From Microcosmobacter mediterraneus (GTDB taxonomy: Bacteria > Bacteroidota > Bacteroidia > Flavobacteriales > Flavobacteriaceae): a stretch of 64,000 nucleotides of DNA. The number at the start of each line of letters is the position of its first letter. Position 1 is the stretch's first letter. The DNA is taken from assembly GCF_031846265.1 (NCBI RefSeq), contig NZ_JAVRIA010000007.1:1-64000 (forward strand), read 5' to 3'. Shown in pieces: positions 51,944 to 60,752 of this stretch. Position numbers and translations under genes: made by a program. Under the pieces are notes generated by a model that made no database searches, was not told where the DNA came from, and worked only from the letters and a program-made list of their open reading frames with translations.

Positions 51944-52937
51944 AACAATCAACTTTATCAAATCTATAAGTCTTTCCATATTGCTTAATATGGAAAAATT
52001 TGCAGTTTGAATAATGTATAAATTGGTAATCTTCCTTTATATTAAAAGACATATCATTTACTAAATATTCAGCATCAATATCAATATTACCATAAGGAGA
52101 AATACGTCTAAAGTTGTAACGTATTTTATCTCCTAAACCGTTTAACTCAAACCAAGCACCTGCTGCAATACCAGATAACCACTGTGCATGTGGTTGCTTT
52201 TCAGCATTATCTTTGGGTTCTAATGTACCAACATAATTTGGTTGATGTCCTGGTAATCGATCTAAAAAATATTTAATATTTTCTTTTCTAACAGAAGAAT
52301 CAAATTTAGAAATAACACCTTCTTCTGAAACCTCATAAATATAATTTTCGGTATCAGCTAAAACCACATTACCAACTGTACTCGGCGTAAACCACTGTGA
52401 TTTAATAAGACGCTTCTTTAGCGTTTTATCTGTAATACCACCAATTAAAGCAGAGGTTACAAAACGTGCACAATTACAAGCTTTCTTAACAAAAGCTGCA
52501 TATCTAATAAAATCCTGATGCTGAAGTTTAGTTATGCTTTCCTTTGCCATTTTGTAATTTACAGTTTTACAAACTGAAGCTACTAACTTACCATCTCCAT
52601 GAGTGAGTTTAGGATGTGTTCCTAAAAATATAAGAATATCATTAAGGTTTTTAATATCATTATTTTCAATAACAGCAGTGATATGAAAACCTAACTCAGC
52701 ATCTGTACTTTTACCACGCACTCTACCATTGGGTTCCGAGGTAATATATCTTCCAAAGTCATGATATTCCAAAATTCCAGTAGCTTTTTCAATTAAAACC
52801 ATAGCTGCATGGCCTGCTCTTACATGAGTTTTATTACCTATACCAATATACTTTAATAAAGCTGAGTACCACTCATCTGCATGCATTACAATGGTTTCAG
52901 GATAAGCAAGAGTAAGTATAAATGCGTCGTTTTTCAA
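51936..52937 (-). CDS. DUF6695 protein, possible circularly permuted NlpC/P60-like hydrolase
   Basis: The reading frame is open from 53021, but I place the start at TTG 52937 (333 aa), where the family begins (FILTLAYPETIV). Motifs: VRAGHAAMVLIE with a candidate catalytic His, EYHDFGRY, and CNCARFVTSALIGG with a candidate catalytic Cys inside NCxxFV, the order and form seen in LRAT and YiiX/YaeF-type permuted papain-like enzymes. I recall the family as DUF6695, common in Flavobacteriaceae with no assigned function. It converges with apaG (8-base overlap) and is divergent from pruA. Confidence 0.7.
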   Translation of the reverse strand: MKNDAFILTLAYPETIVMHADEWYSALLKYIGIGNKTHVRAGHAAMVLIEKATGILEYHDFGRYITSEPNGRVRGKSTDAELGFHITAVIENNDIKNLNDILIFLGTHPKLTHGDGKLVASVCKTVNYKMAKESITKLQHQDFIRYAAFVKKACNCARFVTSALIGGITDKTLKKRLIKSQWFTPSTVGNVVLADTENYIYEVSEEGVISKFDSSVRKENIKYFLDRLPGHQPNYVGTLEPKDNAEKQPHAQWLSGIAAGAWFELNGLGDKIRYNFRRISPYGNIDIDAEYLVNDMSFNIKEDYQFIHYSNCKFFHIKQYGKTYRFDKVDCFN

Positions 52938-53052
52938 TATCTTAAAAAGTCTTGATAATCTTGTTCGGAAAAAATTTGTGAAACTTACAAAATTAAAGTT
53001 CAAAAATACATAAGACTTCAATCAAAATAGTCATTAAAAAACTTAAAAATTG

Positions 53053-53060
53053 TACCTTTG
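53053..53060 (+). promoter_or_regulatory. Putative -7 promoter box of pruA
   Basis: TACCTTTG matches TAnnTTTG. It leaves a leader of nearly 60 bases before the ATG at 53122. Confidence 0.5.
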
Positions 53061-53121
53061 CACCTTCTAAGAATATCGCTTAGATCACTTTACTAAAATC
53101 TAAATAACACTAAAACAACCT

Positions 53122-54747
53122 ATGGGAAAAGGATTCTTTAATGTTCCTGTTGCAGTTAACGAGCCTGTTAAAGGTTATGCTCCAGGATCACCAGAACGTG
53201 AAGCAGTTTCAAAAGAGTATAAAAAGCAATTTAACAGTAAAATTGAGGTACCATTATATATTAATGGTAAAGATGTAAAAACAGGAAACACCAGAACGAT
53301 GTCTCCTCCACACGATCATCAGCATAGTGTTGGTGAATATCATTTAGCTGAAAAATCTCATGTTGAAGACGCTATTTCTACAGCTTTAGAAGCACGTAAA
53401 TCATGGTCTCTAATGCCATGGGAACAACGAGCAGGTATTTTCTTAAAAGCCGCAGAATTAATTGCAGGACCATATAGAGCAAAGATAAATGCAGCAACAA
53501 TGATTGCGCAATCTAAAACCATCCACCAAGCAGAAATTGATGCAGCTTGTGAGTTCATAGATTTCCTTCGTTTTAATGTTCAGTTTATGACTGATATTTA
53601 CATGGAACAGCCTGAGAGCACCAGTGATGCCTGGAACAGAGTTGAATATAGACCACTTGAAGGATTTACATATGCTGTAACGCCATTTAACTTTACTGCT
53701 ATTGCTGGTAATTTACCTGCTTGTATGGCATTAATGGGCAATGTTGTTGTTTGGAAACCTAGTGATAGCCAAGTATTTTCGGCTAAAGTAATCATGGATG
53801 TCTTTAAAGAAGCTGGTGTACCAGATGGTGTTATTAATGTTGTATTTGGAGATCCAGTAATGATAACTAATACTGTAATGGCAAGTCCTGATTTCTCTGG
53901 ATTACATTTTACTGGTTCTACCTTTATCTTTAAAGAATTATGGAAACAAATCGGAAACAACATACACAACTATAAAACCTATCCAAGAATTGTAGGAGAA
54001 ACAGGTGGTAAAGATTTTATTGTGGCGCATAAATCTGCAAATCCAAAGCAGGTAGCTACGGCAATTTCTAGAGGTGCTTTTGAATTCCAAGGTCAGAAAT
54101 GTAGTGCTGCATCTAGAGCTTATATACCGCAAAGCATGTGGAATGCTGTTAAAAATTATGTTATTGAAGATGTAAAGTCATTTAAAATGGGTTCACCTGA
54201 AGATATGAGCAATTTCATCACTGCTGTAATTCACGAAGGTTCTTTTGATAAACTGGCTTCTTACATTGACCAAGCAAAACAAGATGCTGACGCCGAAATT
54301 ATTGTTGGTGGAAACTACGATAAGTCTAAAGGATACTTTATAGAACCTACAGTTATTGTCACTAAAGATCCTAAATATACAACCATGTGTACAGAGTTAT
54401 TTGGACCAGTAATTACTATTTACGTTTATGAAGACGATACATACTCTGAAATCTTAAAAACAGTAGACGAGACTAGTGATTACGCCTTAACAGGAGCTAT
54501 TTTATCAACAGATAGATATGCTGTTGAAGAAGCGACTAAAGCTTTGCAAAACGCAGCTGGGAACTTCTACATCAATGATAAACCAACAGGAGCAGTTGTA
54601 GGTCAGCAACCATTTGGTGGAGCGAGAGCATCTGGAACTAACGATAAAGCTGGTTCTGCCCAAAACTTATTGCGTTGGGTTTCTCCTAGACTAATTAAAG
54701 AAACCTTTGTAACACCAACCGATTATCGTTATCCCTTTCTTGGATAA
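53122..54747 (+). CDS. pruA: L-glutamate gamma-semialdehyde dehydrogenase
   Basis: This 541-residue aldehyde dehydrogenase (P5C dehydrogenase) oxidises glutamate semialdehyde to glutamate with NAD in proline catabolism. The catalytic Glu is in VGETGGKDF and the nucleophile Cys in GQKCSAASRAY. The sequence is the stand-alone type, not fused to proline dehydrogenase; no putA-type gene is in the window. It ends in a hairpin terminator. Confidence 0.97.
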   Translation: MGKGFFNVPVAVNEPVKGYAPGSPEREAVSKEYKKQFNSKIEVPLYINGKDVKTGNTRTMSPPHDHQHSVGEYHLAEKSHVEDAISTALEARKSWSLMPWEQRAGIFLKAAELIAGPYRAKINAATMIAQSKTIHQAEIDAACEFIDFLRFNVQFMTDIYMEQPESTSDAWNRVEYRPLEGFTYAVTPFNFTAIAGNLPACMALMGNVVVWKPSDSQVFSAKVIMDVFKEAGVPDGVINVVFGDPVMITNTVMASPDFSGLHFTGSTFIFKELWKQIGNNIHNYKTYPRIVGETGGKDFIVAHKSANPKQVATAISRGAFEFQGQKCSAASRAYIPQSMWNAVKNYVIEDVKSFKMGSPEDMSNFITAVIHEGSFDKLASYIDQAKQDADAEIIVGGNYDKSKGYFIEPTVIVTKDPKYTTMCTELFGPVITIYVYEDDTYSEILKTVDETSDYALTGAILSTDRYAVEEATKALQNAAGNFYINDKPTGAVVGQQPFGGARASGTNDKAGSAQNLLRWVSPRLIKETFVTPTDYRYPFLG

Positions 54748-54768
54748 ACATTTAATTAAGATAAATAC

Positions 54769-54800
54769 AAACCCTCACGCATTAAGTTTGAGGGTTTTTC
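54769..54800 (+). terminator. Terminator after pruA
   Basis: AAACCCTCA (54769-54777), an 11-base loop, TGAGGGTTT (54789-54797), then TTC and TTTT. Strong 9-bp stem 22 bases after the pruA stop. Confidence 0.85.
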
Positions 54801-54855
54801 TTTTATAACTCTCTAATTTTCGTACTTTTATGGCATAATCCTAAATATACAACCT

Positions 54856-56595
54856 ATGAAAATACATTACTTATTAGTGTTTCTTTTTTCAATTTCATTA
54901 ACAGCTCAAACACCTTTGGTTGGTACTACAGTGCCCGATTTAGCTGCTTATGGAGAATCTACAAACTATGTAGGAGAAGCGGAATATCAAATCTTCTTAG
55001 ATACAGATACAGGAGTTTTAGACAAACCCATAATTTTAGTAGATGGTTTTGATCCTGGAGACACAAGATCATTAACTGGCCTTTATGATTTATTAGATTT
55101 CTCAGGAACCTCAGGAACTCAAAACCTAGCAGATTTGGTTAGAGCTGAAGGTTTTGATGTGGTTATTCTAAACTTCCCAATGTATACGAGATCAGCAGAT
55201 ATGGCTAATATTGATGGTGGCGCAGATTTTATTGAGCGTAACGCTATGCTTTTAGTAGACCTTATTGGAATAATTAATGCTGATAAAGCTGCAAATAGTC
55301 CAGAGCAAAATGTAATTATTGGTCCAAGTATGGGAGGTTTAATCTCAAGATATGCTTTAAACTATATGGAACAACAAAGTTTAGATCATGATACGAGATT
55401 ATGGATGTCTTTTGACTCTCCGCATCATGGTGCAAATGTTCCTTTAGGGTTACAACATCAGTTAAATTTTTTGGCTAACGGACTAGATTTAGGAGGACTT
55501 GGAGATTTTAGCGTTGTTGCATTACAACCTTTAATTGATGAGTTTTTAAAGTCACCAGCTGCCAGACAATTACTAACAGACCATTTTGAATCACATCTAA
55601 GTGCTGGCAGTGATGTTGAATTTGATCCAACACTTTTAACTCCAGAACCTCATCCTTGGCGAACTATATTTACAAATAATATGGAAGGTTTAACTACAAG
55701 TGGTTTTCCAGAAGACACCAGAAATGTTGCTATAATTAATGGTAGTGGCATTGGCAACCCTTATTTTGCGATGGGAGAAAGTGGCACAACTGTGACTCCT
55801 GGTTTATCAGTAATAGATTTAAGCATTCCAAATATTGCACCTTTTACAACAGCAGTTATTCAAAGTAATTTAACACCTGCTATAGTAGATGGCACTGAGG
55901 CTATAAGTAATATTAGAGTTGATTTCTGTATAATTGGATGTAATGATTTATTAAATGGTACTGGTTTAGCTAATGCTGCTGCGTTTCCTTTTTCTGACGG
56001 AATTGATGCTGCTCCTGGTGGCTTATTTGATTTATCTGGATTAACTGGAGCCTTTATGCCAGATCCTGGAAGTTTGGAAGAAAGCTTTTTAAACGCTTTG
56101 GCCATTGATAAATTTAATTTTATACCATCTGTAAGTGGTATGGCATTGACTATTACAGCTAATGGTGAAATTGATTGGTATCACGATTTTAATTTACCTC
56201 CTGGCACACCTCCAAACGGTGATGTTCTGAATGAAACTCCATTTGTAAACTATTATATGCCAGATAATAATGAACCTCATGTTCAACTAACTGAAGCTAA
56301 TGTTGCTTTTGCACTTTCAGAAATCATACCACAAACTCTTACAGTTAGTAATTTGGATTTTGGCATTGCATTAGATCAAAACCCAGTTAAAGATAATTTA
56401 ATTATACGCTCAAATGAAACTATTAGCAATGCTACATTAAGTGTTATCGATTTAACTGGAAAAGTTGTTTTATCTATAAATACGCAATTAACGGACTACA
56501 ATGTAATTCCTTTTAATGCGCAATCTGGTATTTATCTTTTAAGAATAACTAATAGTGATAATTTAGATTTTAAAACTAAGATTATTAAACAATAA
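54856..56595 (+). CDS. Secreted alpha/beta hydrolase (lipase/PGAP1-like) with T9SS type A sorting domain
   Basis: This 579-residue protein has a signal peptide (MKIHYLLVFLFSISLTAQ), an alpha/beta hydrolase fold (about 55-330) with KPIILVDGFDPGD, the nucleophile Ser158 in GPSMGG and FDSPHHGANVP as in lipases and PGAP1-like proteins. The C-terminal about 75 residues (LDQNPVKDNLIIRSNETISNATLSVIDLTGKV...IYLLRI...KIIKQ) are a T9SS type A sorting domain, so it is exported by the type IX system. Substrate, perhaps a lipid or ester polymer, is undetermined. Confidence 0.88.
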   Translation: MKIHYLLVFLFSISLTAQTPLVGTTVPDLAAYGESTNYVGEAEYQIFLDTDTGVLDKPIILVDGFDPGDTRSLTGLYDLLDFSGTSGTQNLADLVRAEGFDVVILNFPMYTRSADMANIDGGADFIERNAMLLVDLIGIINADKAANSPEQNVIIGPSMGGLISRYALNYMEQQSLDHDTRLWMSFDSPHHGANVPLGLQHQLNFLANGLDLGGLGDFSVVALQPLIDEFLKSPAARQLLTDHFESHLSAGSDVEFDPTLLTPEPHPWRTIFTNNMEGLTTSGFPEDTRNVAIINGSGIGNPYFAMGESGTTVTPGLSVIDLSIPNIAPFTTAVIQSNLTPAIVDGTEAISNIRVDFCIIGCNDLLNGTGLANAAAFPFSDGIDAAPGGLFDLSGLTGAFMPDPGSLEESFLNALAIDKFNFIPSVSGMALTITANGEIDWYHDFNLPPGTPPNGDVLNETPFVNYYMPDNNEPHVQLTEANVAFALSEIIPQTLTVSNLDFGIALDQNPVKDNLIIRSNETISNATLSVIDLTGKVVLSINTQLTDYNVIPFNAQSGIYLLRITNSDNLDFKTKIIKQ

Positions 56596-56615
56596 TAATA
56601 TCTCATAGAAAAACT

Positions 56616-56643
56616 AAAGGCTGAATTAAATAATTCAGCCTTT
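56616..56643. terminator. Bidirectional terminator overlapping the rsmG stop codon
   Basis: AAAGGCTGAATT (56616-56627), loop AAAT, AATTCAGCCTTT (56632-56643): a perfect 12-bp stem. The last codons and TGA of rsmG (minus) lie in one arm. It serves both the T9SS-sorted hydrolase and rsmG. Confidence 0.8.
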
Positions 56644-57264
56644 ATATTTTAAGGGTAGATATACTATCTTTTTAGTTTCAAAAAAGTCTTCTTCATAATA
56701 ATCAGTAAGACTATATACTTTTGCTGTTTTATAATCTTTAAGTTCCTCTTGCAAGTCGCCTCCTTTGAGATAAATGATCCCATTTTTTATATAGTGTTTT
56801 TGAGATTTGGCGATTTTTCCCTTAACCCAATTTACAAAGGTTGGCATAGCAGCTACTGCTCTACTAACAATAAAGTCGAAATGCTCGTCAATGGCTTCAG
56901 CTCTAGAATGGGTGGTTTTAACATTATTCAATCCTAAATCTGTAGCAACCTCATCAACTACTCTAAGTTTTTTTGCAATACTATCTACTAAATGGAATTT
57001 ACAATTAGGAAATAATATTGCTAACGGAATACCAGGAAAACCTCCTCCTGTTCCAACATCTAAAATAGAACTACCATCTTTAAACTCTATAAATTTAGCA
57101 ATGGCTAATGAGTGAAGCACATGCCTAAGATAAAGTTCATCAATATCCTTGCGTGATACGACATTAATTTTTGCATTCCAATTGTTATATAGCGTTTCAA
57201 GCTTTTCAAATTGATTGATTTGCTCTTCTGTTAAATCAGGGAAATATTTCAGAATTAAATCCAC
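56635..57264 (-). CDS. rsmG: 16S rRNA (guanine527-N7)-methyltransferase
   Basis: RsmG methylates G527 of 16S rRNA. From GTG 57264 it has 209 residues and begins DLILKYFPDLTEEQ, the usual family start; the alternative TTG 57282 falls inside a promoter-like box. It contains NWNAKINVVSRKD, ILDVGTGGGFPGIPLA (SAM site, near 70) and IVSRAVAAMP. It converges with the T9SS-sorted hydrolase gene. Confidence 0.95.
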   Translation of the reverse strand: MDLILKYFPDLTEEQINQFEKLETLYNNWNAKINVVSRKDIDELYLRHVLHSLAIAKFIEFKDGSSILDVGTGGGFPGIPLAILFPNCKFHLVDSIAKKLRVVDEVATDLGLNNVKTTHSRAEAIDEHFDFIVSRAVAAMPTFVNWVKGKIAKSQKHYIKNGIIYLKGGDLQEELKDYKTAKVYSLTDYYEEDFFETKKIVYLPLKYKG

Positions 57265-57279
57265 TTCAATTATTTTCGA

Positions 57280-57287
57280 CAAAAATA
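57280..57287 (-). promoter_or_regulatory. Putative -7 promoter box of rsmG
   Basis: The minus strand reads TATTTTTG at 57287-57280, 15 bases before GTG 57264. It covers the alternative TTG start, arguing against that start. Confidence 0.45.
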
Positions 57288-57346
57288 GTTAAATTAGTGT
57301 GGATATTTTTTACAATTTACTTAGCCATTAGGCGTTTTTAATTGTA

Positions 57347-57354
57347 TATCTTTG
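57347..57354 (+). promoter_or_regulatory. Putative -7 promoter box of the desaturase gene
   Basis: TATCTTTG matches TAnnTTTG, 25 bases before the ATG at 57380. Confidence 0.5.
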
Positions 57355-57379
57355 TTTAATAATAGCATAAATTAATCCC

Positions 57380-58474
57380 ATGACAAAGCAAACATTATCG
57401 TTTTCTAGAGCAGATTCTGCGAAATTTTTCAGGACACTAAATAAACGCGTAAATAATTACTTTAAAGACAATAACTTAAAAAAAACAGGGAACTGGAAAT
57501 TATATGTCAAAGCCATTATAATGTTTACATTACTTCTTGGCCCATTAGTATTATTATTAACAGTTAACTTACCAACTTGGGCTCTAATACTCTGTATGAT
57601 AACGATAGGAATCGGTATGGCAGGTGTTGGCATGAATGTTATGCACGATGCTAATCATGGTTCGTTTTCAAGTAAACCTTGGGTAAATAAATTAATGGGA
57701 AGCAGTATCCATATTTTAGCAGGAAACGATTATAATTGGAAGGTACAGCACAATGTTTTACATCATACATACACCAATATCAAAGGACATGATGAGGATA
57801 TAGATGCTGGTAGAATTATACGTTTTTCTAAACACTCTAAATGGTTAAAAATTCATCAATATCAAAAATATTATGCTTTTTTCTTATACGGATTATTAAC
57901 CGTTAATTGGGCCATTACAACAGACTTTAAGCAAACGTATCAATACCTTAAAAGACGATTATCTTATGGTAAATTTCCAAATCCAGCGACACAATGGACT
58001 AAACTTATTATAGGAAAAATAATCTATTACTCCATTTGGGTAATATTACCTTTAGCATTAGGCTATGAATGGTATCAAGTTTTAATAGGCTTCTTAATAA
58101 TGCATTATACTGCAGGAATTATTTTAAGTGTTATTTTCCAATTAGCACATGTAATGCCAAATACTGAAATGCCGCTTCCTGATGAAAATGGCAATATGAA
58201 AAATACTTGGGCAATACATCAGTTATTTACGACATCAAACTTTTCTCCTAAAAGTTGGTTGGTAGAATTTTATACTGGTGGATTAAATAGACAAGTAGAA
58301 CATCATTTGTTTTCACATATTAGCCATGTGCATTACAAAAAAATTGCAAAAATTGTTAAGGAGACAGCTAAAGAATTTAGTCTGCCTTACAATGAATACA
58401 ACACGATTTGGAAAGCCATAGCTGAGCATTATAGACAATTAAAAGTTTTAGGTCAAAAACCTAGTTTGGCTTAG
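57380..58474 (+). CDS. Membrane fatty-acid desaturase (acyl-CoA or acyl-lipid type)
   Basis: This 364-residue di-iron membrane enzyme carries the three His boxes HDANHG (near 90), HNVLHH (near 126) and QVEHH (near 310), with membrane segments between them. The QVEHH form is typical of acyl-lipid (linoleoyl-CoA-type) desaturases. It introduces a double bond in acyl chains, supporting membrane fluidity in the cold. The aminotransferase gene follows 25 bases later. Confidence 0.93.
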   Translation: MTKQTLSFSRADSAKFFRTLNKRVNNYFKDNNLKKTGNWKLYVKAIIMFTLLLGPLVLLLTVNLPTWALILCMITIGIGMAGVGMNVMHDANHGSFSSKPWVNKLMGSSIHILAGNDYNWKVQHNVLHHTYTNIKGHDEDIDAGRIIRFSKHSKWLKIHQYQKYYAFFLYGLLTVNWAITTDFKQTYQYLKRRLSYGKFPNPATQWTKLIIGKIIYYSIWVILPLALGYEWYQVLIGFLIMHYTAGIILSVIFQLAHVMPNTEMPLPDENGNMKNTWAIHQLFTTSNFSPKSWLVEFYTGGLNRQVEHHLFSHISHVHYKKIAKIVKETAKEFSLPYNEYNTIWKAIAEHYRQLKVLGQKPSLA

Positions 58475-58499
58475 ATTATTATCTCGTAATTACACATAC

Positions 58500-59684
58500 A
58501 TGAACCAACTTTCTGATAGAATAAACAATCTATCAACTTCACAAACTTTAGCCATGGCTGCAAAAGCCAGAGAACTTAGAGCTGAAGGAAAAGACATCAT
58601 AGGCTTAAGTTTAGGAGAACCCGATTTTAACACACCAGATTTTGTTAAAGATGCTGCTATACAAGCCATTAATGACAATTACAATTCTTATACACCTGTT
58701 GATGGTTATTCAGAATTAAAAGAGGCCATTATCACAAAATTTAAGCGCGATAATAATTTAGAGTATACTCCATCTCAAATTGTAGTTTCTACAGGTGCCA
58801 AGCAATCTCTTGCTAACGTTGCTTTGGTTATTCTTAACAAAGGTGATGAAGTTATATTGCCATGTCCTTACTGGGTAAGTTATGCCGAAATGGTAAAACT
58901 AGGTGAAGGTATCCCTGTAGAAGTAAAAACATCGATCGAAAATGATTTTAAAATGACAGCTGCACAACTTGAGGCTGCCATTACTCCTAAAACTAAAATG
59001 CTTTGGCTAAGCTCTCCATGTAATCCAAGTGGCTCTATTTATAGCAAAGAAGAATTAAGAGAACTAGCTGATGTACTTCAAAAATACCCAAATATTATCG
59101 TTGTTTCAGATGAAATCTATGAGCATATCAACTTTGTTGGTGAGCATGTTAGCATGGCTCAATTTAGTGATATGTACAATAGAACTGTAACTGTAAATGG
59201 TGTTTCTAAGGCGTTTGCAATGACAGGTTGGCGTATAGGCTATATTGGAGCTCCAGAGTGGATTGCTAGAGCCTGTAATAAAATGCAAGGTCAAATTACA
59301 AGTGGTGCTAACTGTATTGCTCAACGCGCTGTAATTACAGCATTAAATGCGCTTCCATCTAAAGTACAATATATGATAGATGAATTTAAAGCTAGGCGCG
59401 AACTAATTTTAAATTTGCTAAACGATCTAGAAGGTTTTAAAACCAATGAACCAGAAGGTGCTTTTTATGTATTTCCAGATATCTCCTATTACTTTGGTAA
59501 AACCTTAAATGGTAAAACTATAAACAACGCAACCGACTTCTCTATGTTTCTTTTAGAGGAAGCATTAGTTGCAACAGTTACAGGTGATGCTTTTGGTAAC
59601 CCAAATTGTATACGTATTTCTTATGCAGCATCGCAAGAACAAATTAAAGAAGCTGTTGAAAGGATAACAATTGCTTTATCTTAA
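58500..59684 (+). CDS. Class I/II pyridoxal-phosphate aminotransferase (aspartate aminotransferase-like)
   Basis: This 394-residue fold type I aminotransferase has SLGEPDFNTPDFV near the start, NPSGSIYSKEEL, VSDEIYEHI, the PLP Lys in GVSKAFAMTGWRIGY (near 237) and the substrate-carboxylate Arg in CIRISYA near the C-terminus. It is closest to AspB/AspC-like aspartate transaminases; other substrates are possible. It overlaps the convergent small gene by 9 bases. Confidence 0.93.
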   Translation: MNQLSDRINNLSTSQTLAMAAKARELRAEGKDIIGLSLGEPDFNTPDFVKDAAIQAINDNYNSYTPVDGYSELKEAIITKFKRDNNLEYTPSQIVVSTGAKQSLANVALVILNKGDEVILPCPYWVSYAEMVKLGEGIPVEVKTSIENDFKMTAAQLEAAITPKTKMLWLSSPCNPSGSIYSKEELRELADVLQKYPNIIVVSDEIYEHINFVGEHVSMAQFSDMYNRTVTVNGVSKAFAMTGWRIGYIGAPEWIARACNKMQGQITSGANCIAQRAVITALNALPSKVQYMIDEFKARRELILNLLNDLEGFKTNEPEGAFYVFPDISYYFGKTLNGKTINNATDFSMFLLEEALVATVTGDAFGNPNCIRISYAASQEQIKEAVERITIALS

Positions 59685-59939
59685 ACAGAATAGAACTAAT
59701 AATATTAGTGAGATAATTATACTAAATACTAGTAATTGCTTACGCTCTATCTTTTTATTTTCTCTAGCTATTTTTTGAGATAATCTTTTAATCTCTTGAT
59801 CACTAGCTTGAGGAAAATCGTAAGCCACTTTTTGTTTTGGACCATAACCACCTAATGACTTTCTAAAGTGTTTAGATTTATCAATCATTATACGTTTATT
59901 ACTCCTTACAATACTAATCATTGATTCTCCTAATGGCAT
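59676..59939 (-). CDS. Small tail-anchored membrane protein, copy A
   Basis: From ATG 59939 this encodes 87 residues: a basic, Lys/Arg-rich first half (SIVRSNKRIMIDKSKHFRKS), a helical central part, and a C-terminal transmembrane segment (LLVFSIIISLILLVLFCLR). No known family was recognised. Its C-terminal half aligns with copy B upstream (shared KV-Y--P, S, I, EN, KQL-VF pattern). The upstream in-frame start at 59993 would overlap copy B. It is divergently packed against the aminotransferase gene. Confidence 0.65.
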   Translation of the reverse strand: MPLGESMISIVRSNKRIMIDKSKHFRKSLGGYGPKQKVAYDFPQASDQEIKRLSQKIARENKKIERKQLLVFSIIISLILLVLFCLR

Positions 59940-59941
59940 AA

Positions 59942-60216
59942 CTATTTTAATATTAGTAATCCTAACAGACATAAAACAATCATTACAACCCAAAAAACAA
60001 CTAACTGTTTTACAAATAATTCTCTATTTTCAGATTTAGTTCGCTCACCAATAAGCTCAATAGTTTTAGAACTTACTTTAGGTAAATTATATTCAACCTT
60101 CTTTGATGATTTATAAACTTTAGATTTATAAATTTCTCTGATAGACTTCCTATGCTTTTTTAAGAGATTTCTATTATTCTTAACAACAATATTATTGAAC
60201 CACTACTAAATCCCAT
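59942..60216 (-). pseudogene. Small tail-anchored protein, copy B, probably frameshifted near its start
   Basis: ATG 60216 opens a frame (MGFSSGS) that soon hits a stop, while the main frame downstream, from about 60199 to the TAG at 59942-59944, has no ATG. Inserting one base at the TTCAATAAT region would join them into about 91 residues ending in a transmembrane segment (VVFWVVMIVLCLLGLLILK). The body aligns with copy A. It may be a pseudogene, a sequencing error, or start at a rare codon such as ATT 60190. Its TAG is 2 bases from the copy A ATG. Confidence 0.5.
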
Positions 60217-60324
60217 AATAAAAAGTTTTAAAAGGTTAAATAAAATCTATGCGACACCTTCAATAAGAAAATCTTATTGATACAGTTAAACTATACGTTT
60301 ACACTAAGCTCTAAAAAACGCTGT

Positions 60325-60579
60325 TTACAAAATAACAGCTAATGCGATTACGAAAACAGACACTTTAAGTAAAACATCGACACTTGGTGTAAGTTGAAAT
60401 CTTGCACGCTTTACATGTTGTCTAATTCCGAAAATAGATTGAGATCTTTCATTTTTGAAGTTACACTTTACTACTTGCTTGTAGTTAGAATTTAAAAGAC
60501 CATCGTTTGAAGTAATGTTTGATACTACAAGGGCTTTAGGGAGTGGATCTAAATCTACGTTTGATAATACTAATTCCAT
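60325..60579 (-). CDS. Small hypothetical protein with C-terminal membrane segment
   Basis: This 84-residue protein has a polar N-terminus (MELVLSNVDLDPLPKALVVS), a basic middle (GIRQHVKRARFQ) and a C-terminal hydrophobic segment (VDVLLKVSVFVIALAVIL), so a tail-anchored topology. No family recognised. It lies upstream of copies A and B on the same strand, 108 bases away, but does not share their sequence. Confidence 0.55.
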   Translation of the reverse strand: MELVLSNVDLDPLPKALVVSNITSNDGLLNSNYKQVVKCNFKNERSQSIFGIRQHVKRARFQLTPSVDVLLKVSVFVIALAVIL

Positions 60580-60752
60580 GACTATAATTTTAATTGGTTA
60601 TACAGATAAGACGTATATACATTAAAAATGTTACAACTGATATATCTATAACTCCTTAAAAGTCAACCATAAAATATCAAAAACAGTAGATAAATACTAG
60701 AGTATTTTAAAATTGAAGATTCTTAAAAAAAAACGGAATTTTAGAAAAATAG

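Noticed and set aside
60691..60708. AAATACT/AGTATTT hairpin as the trkH terminator
   Set aside because: Loop of 2-4 bases, A/T only and no T-run in the right place; too weak.
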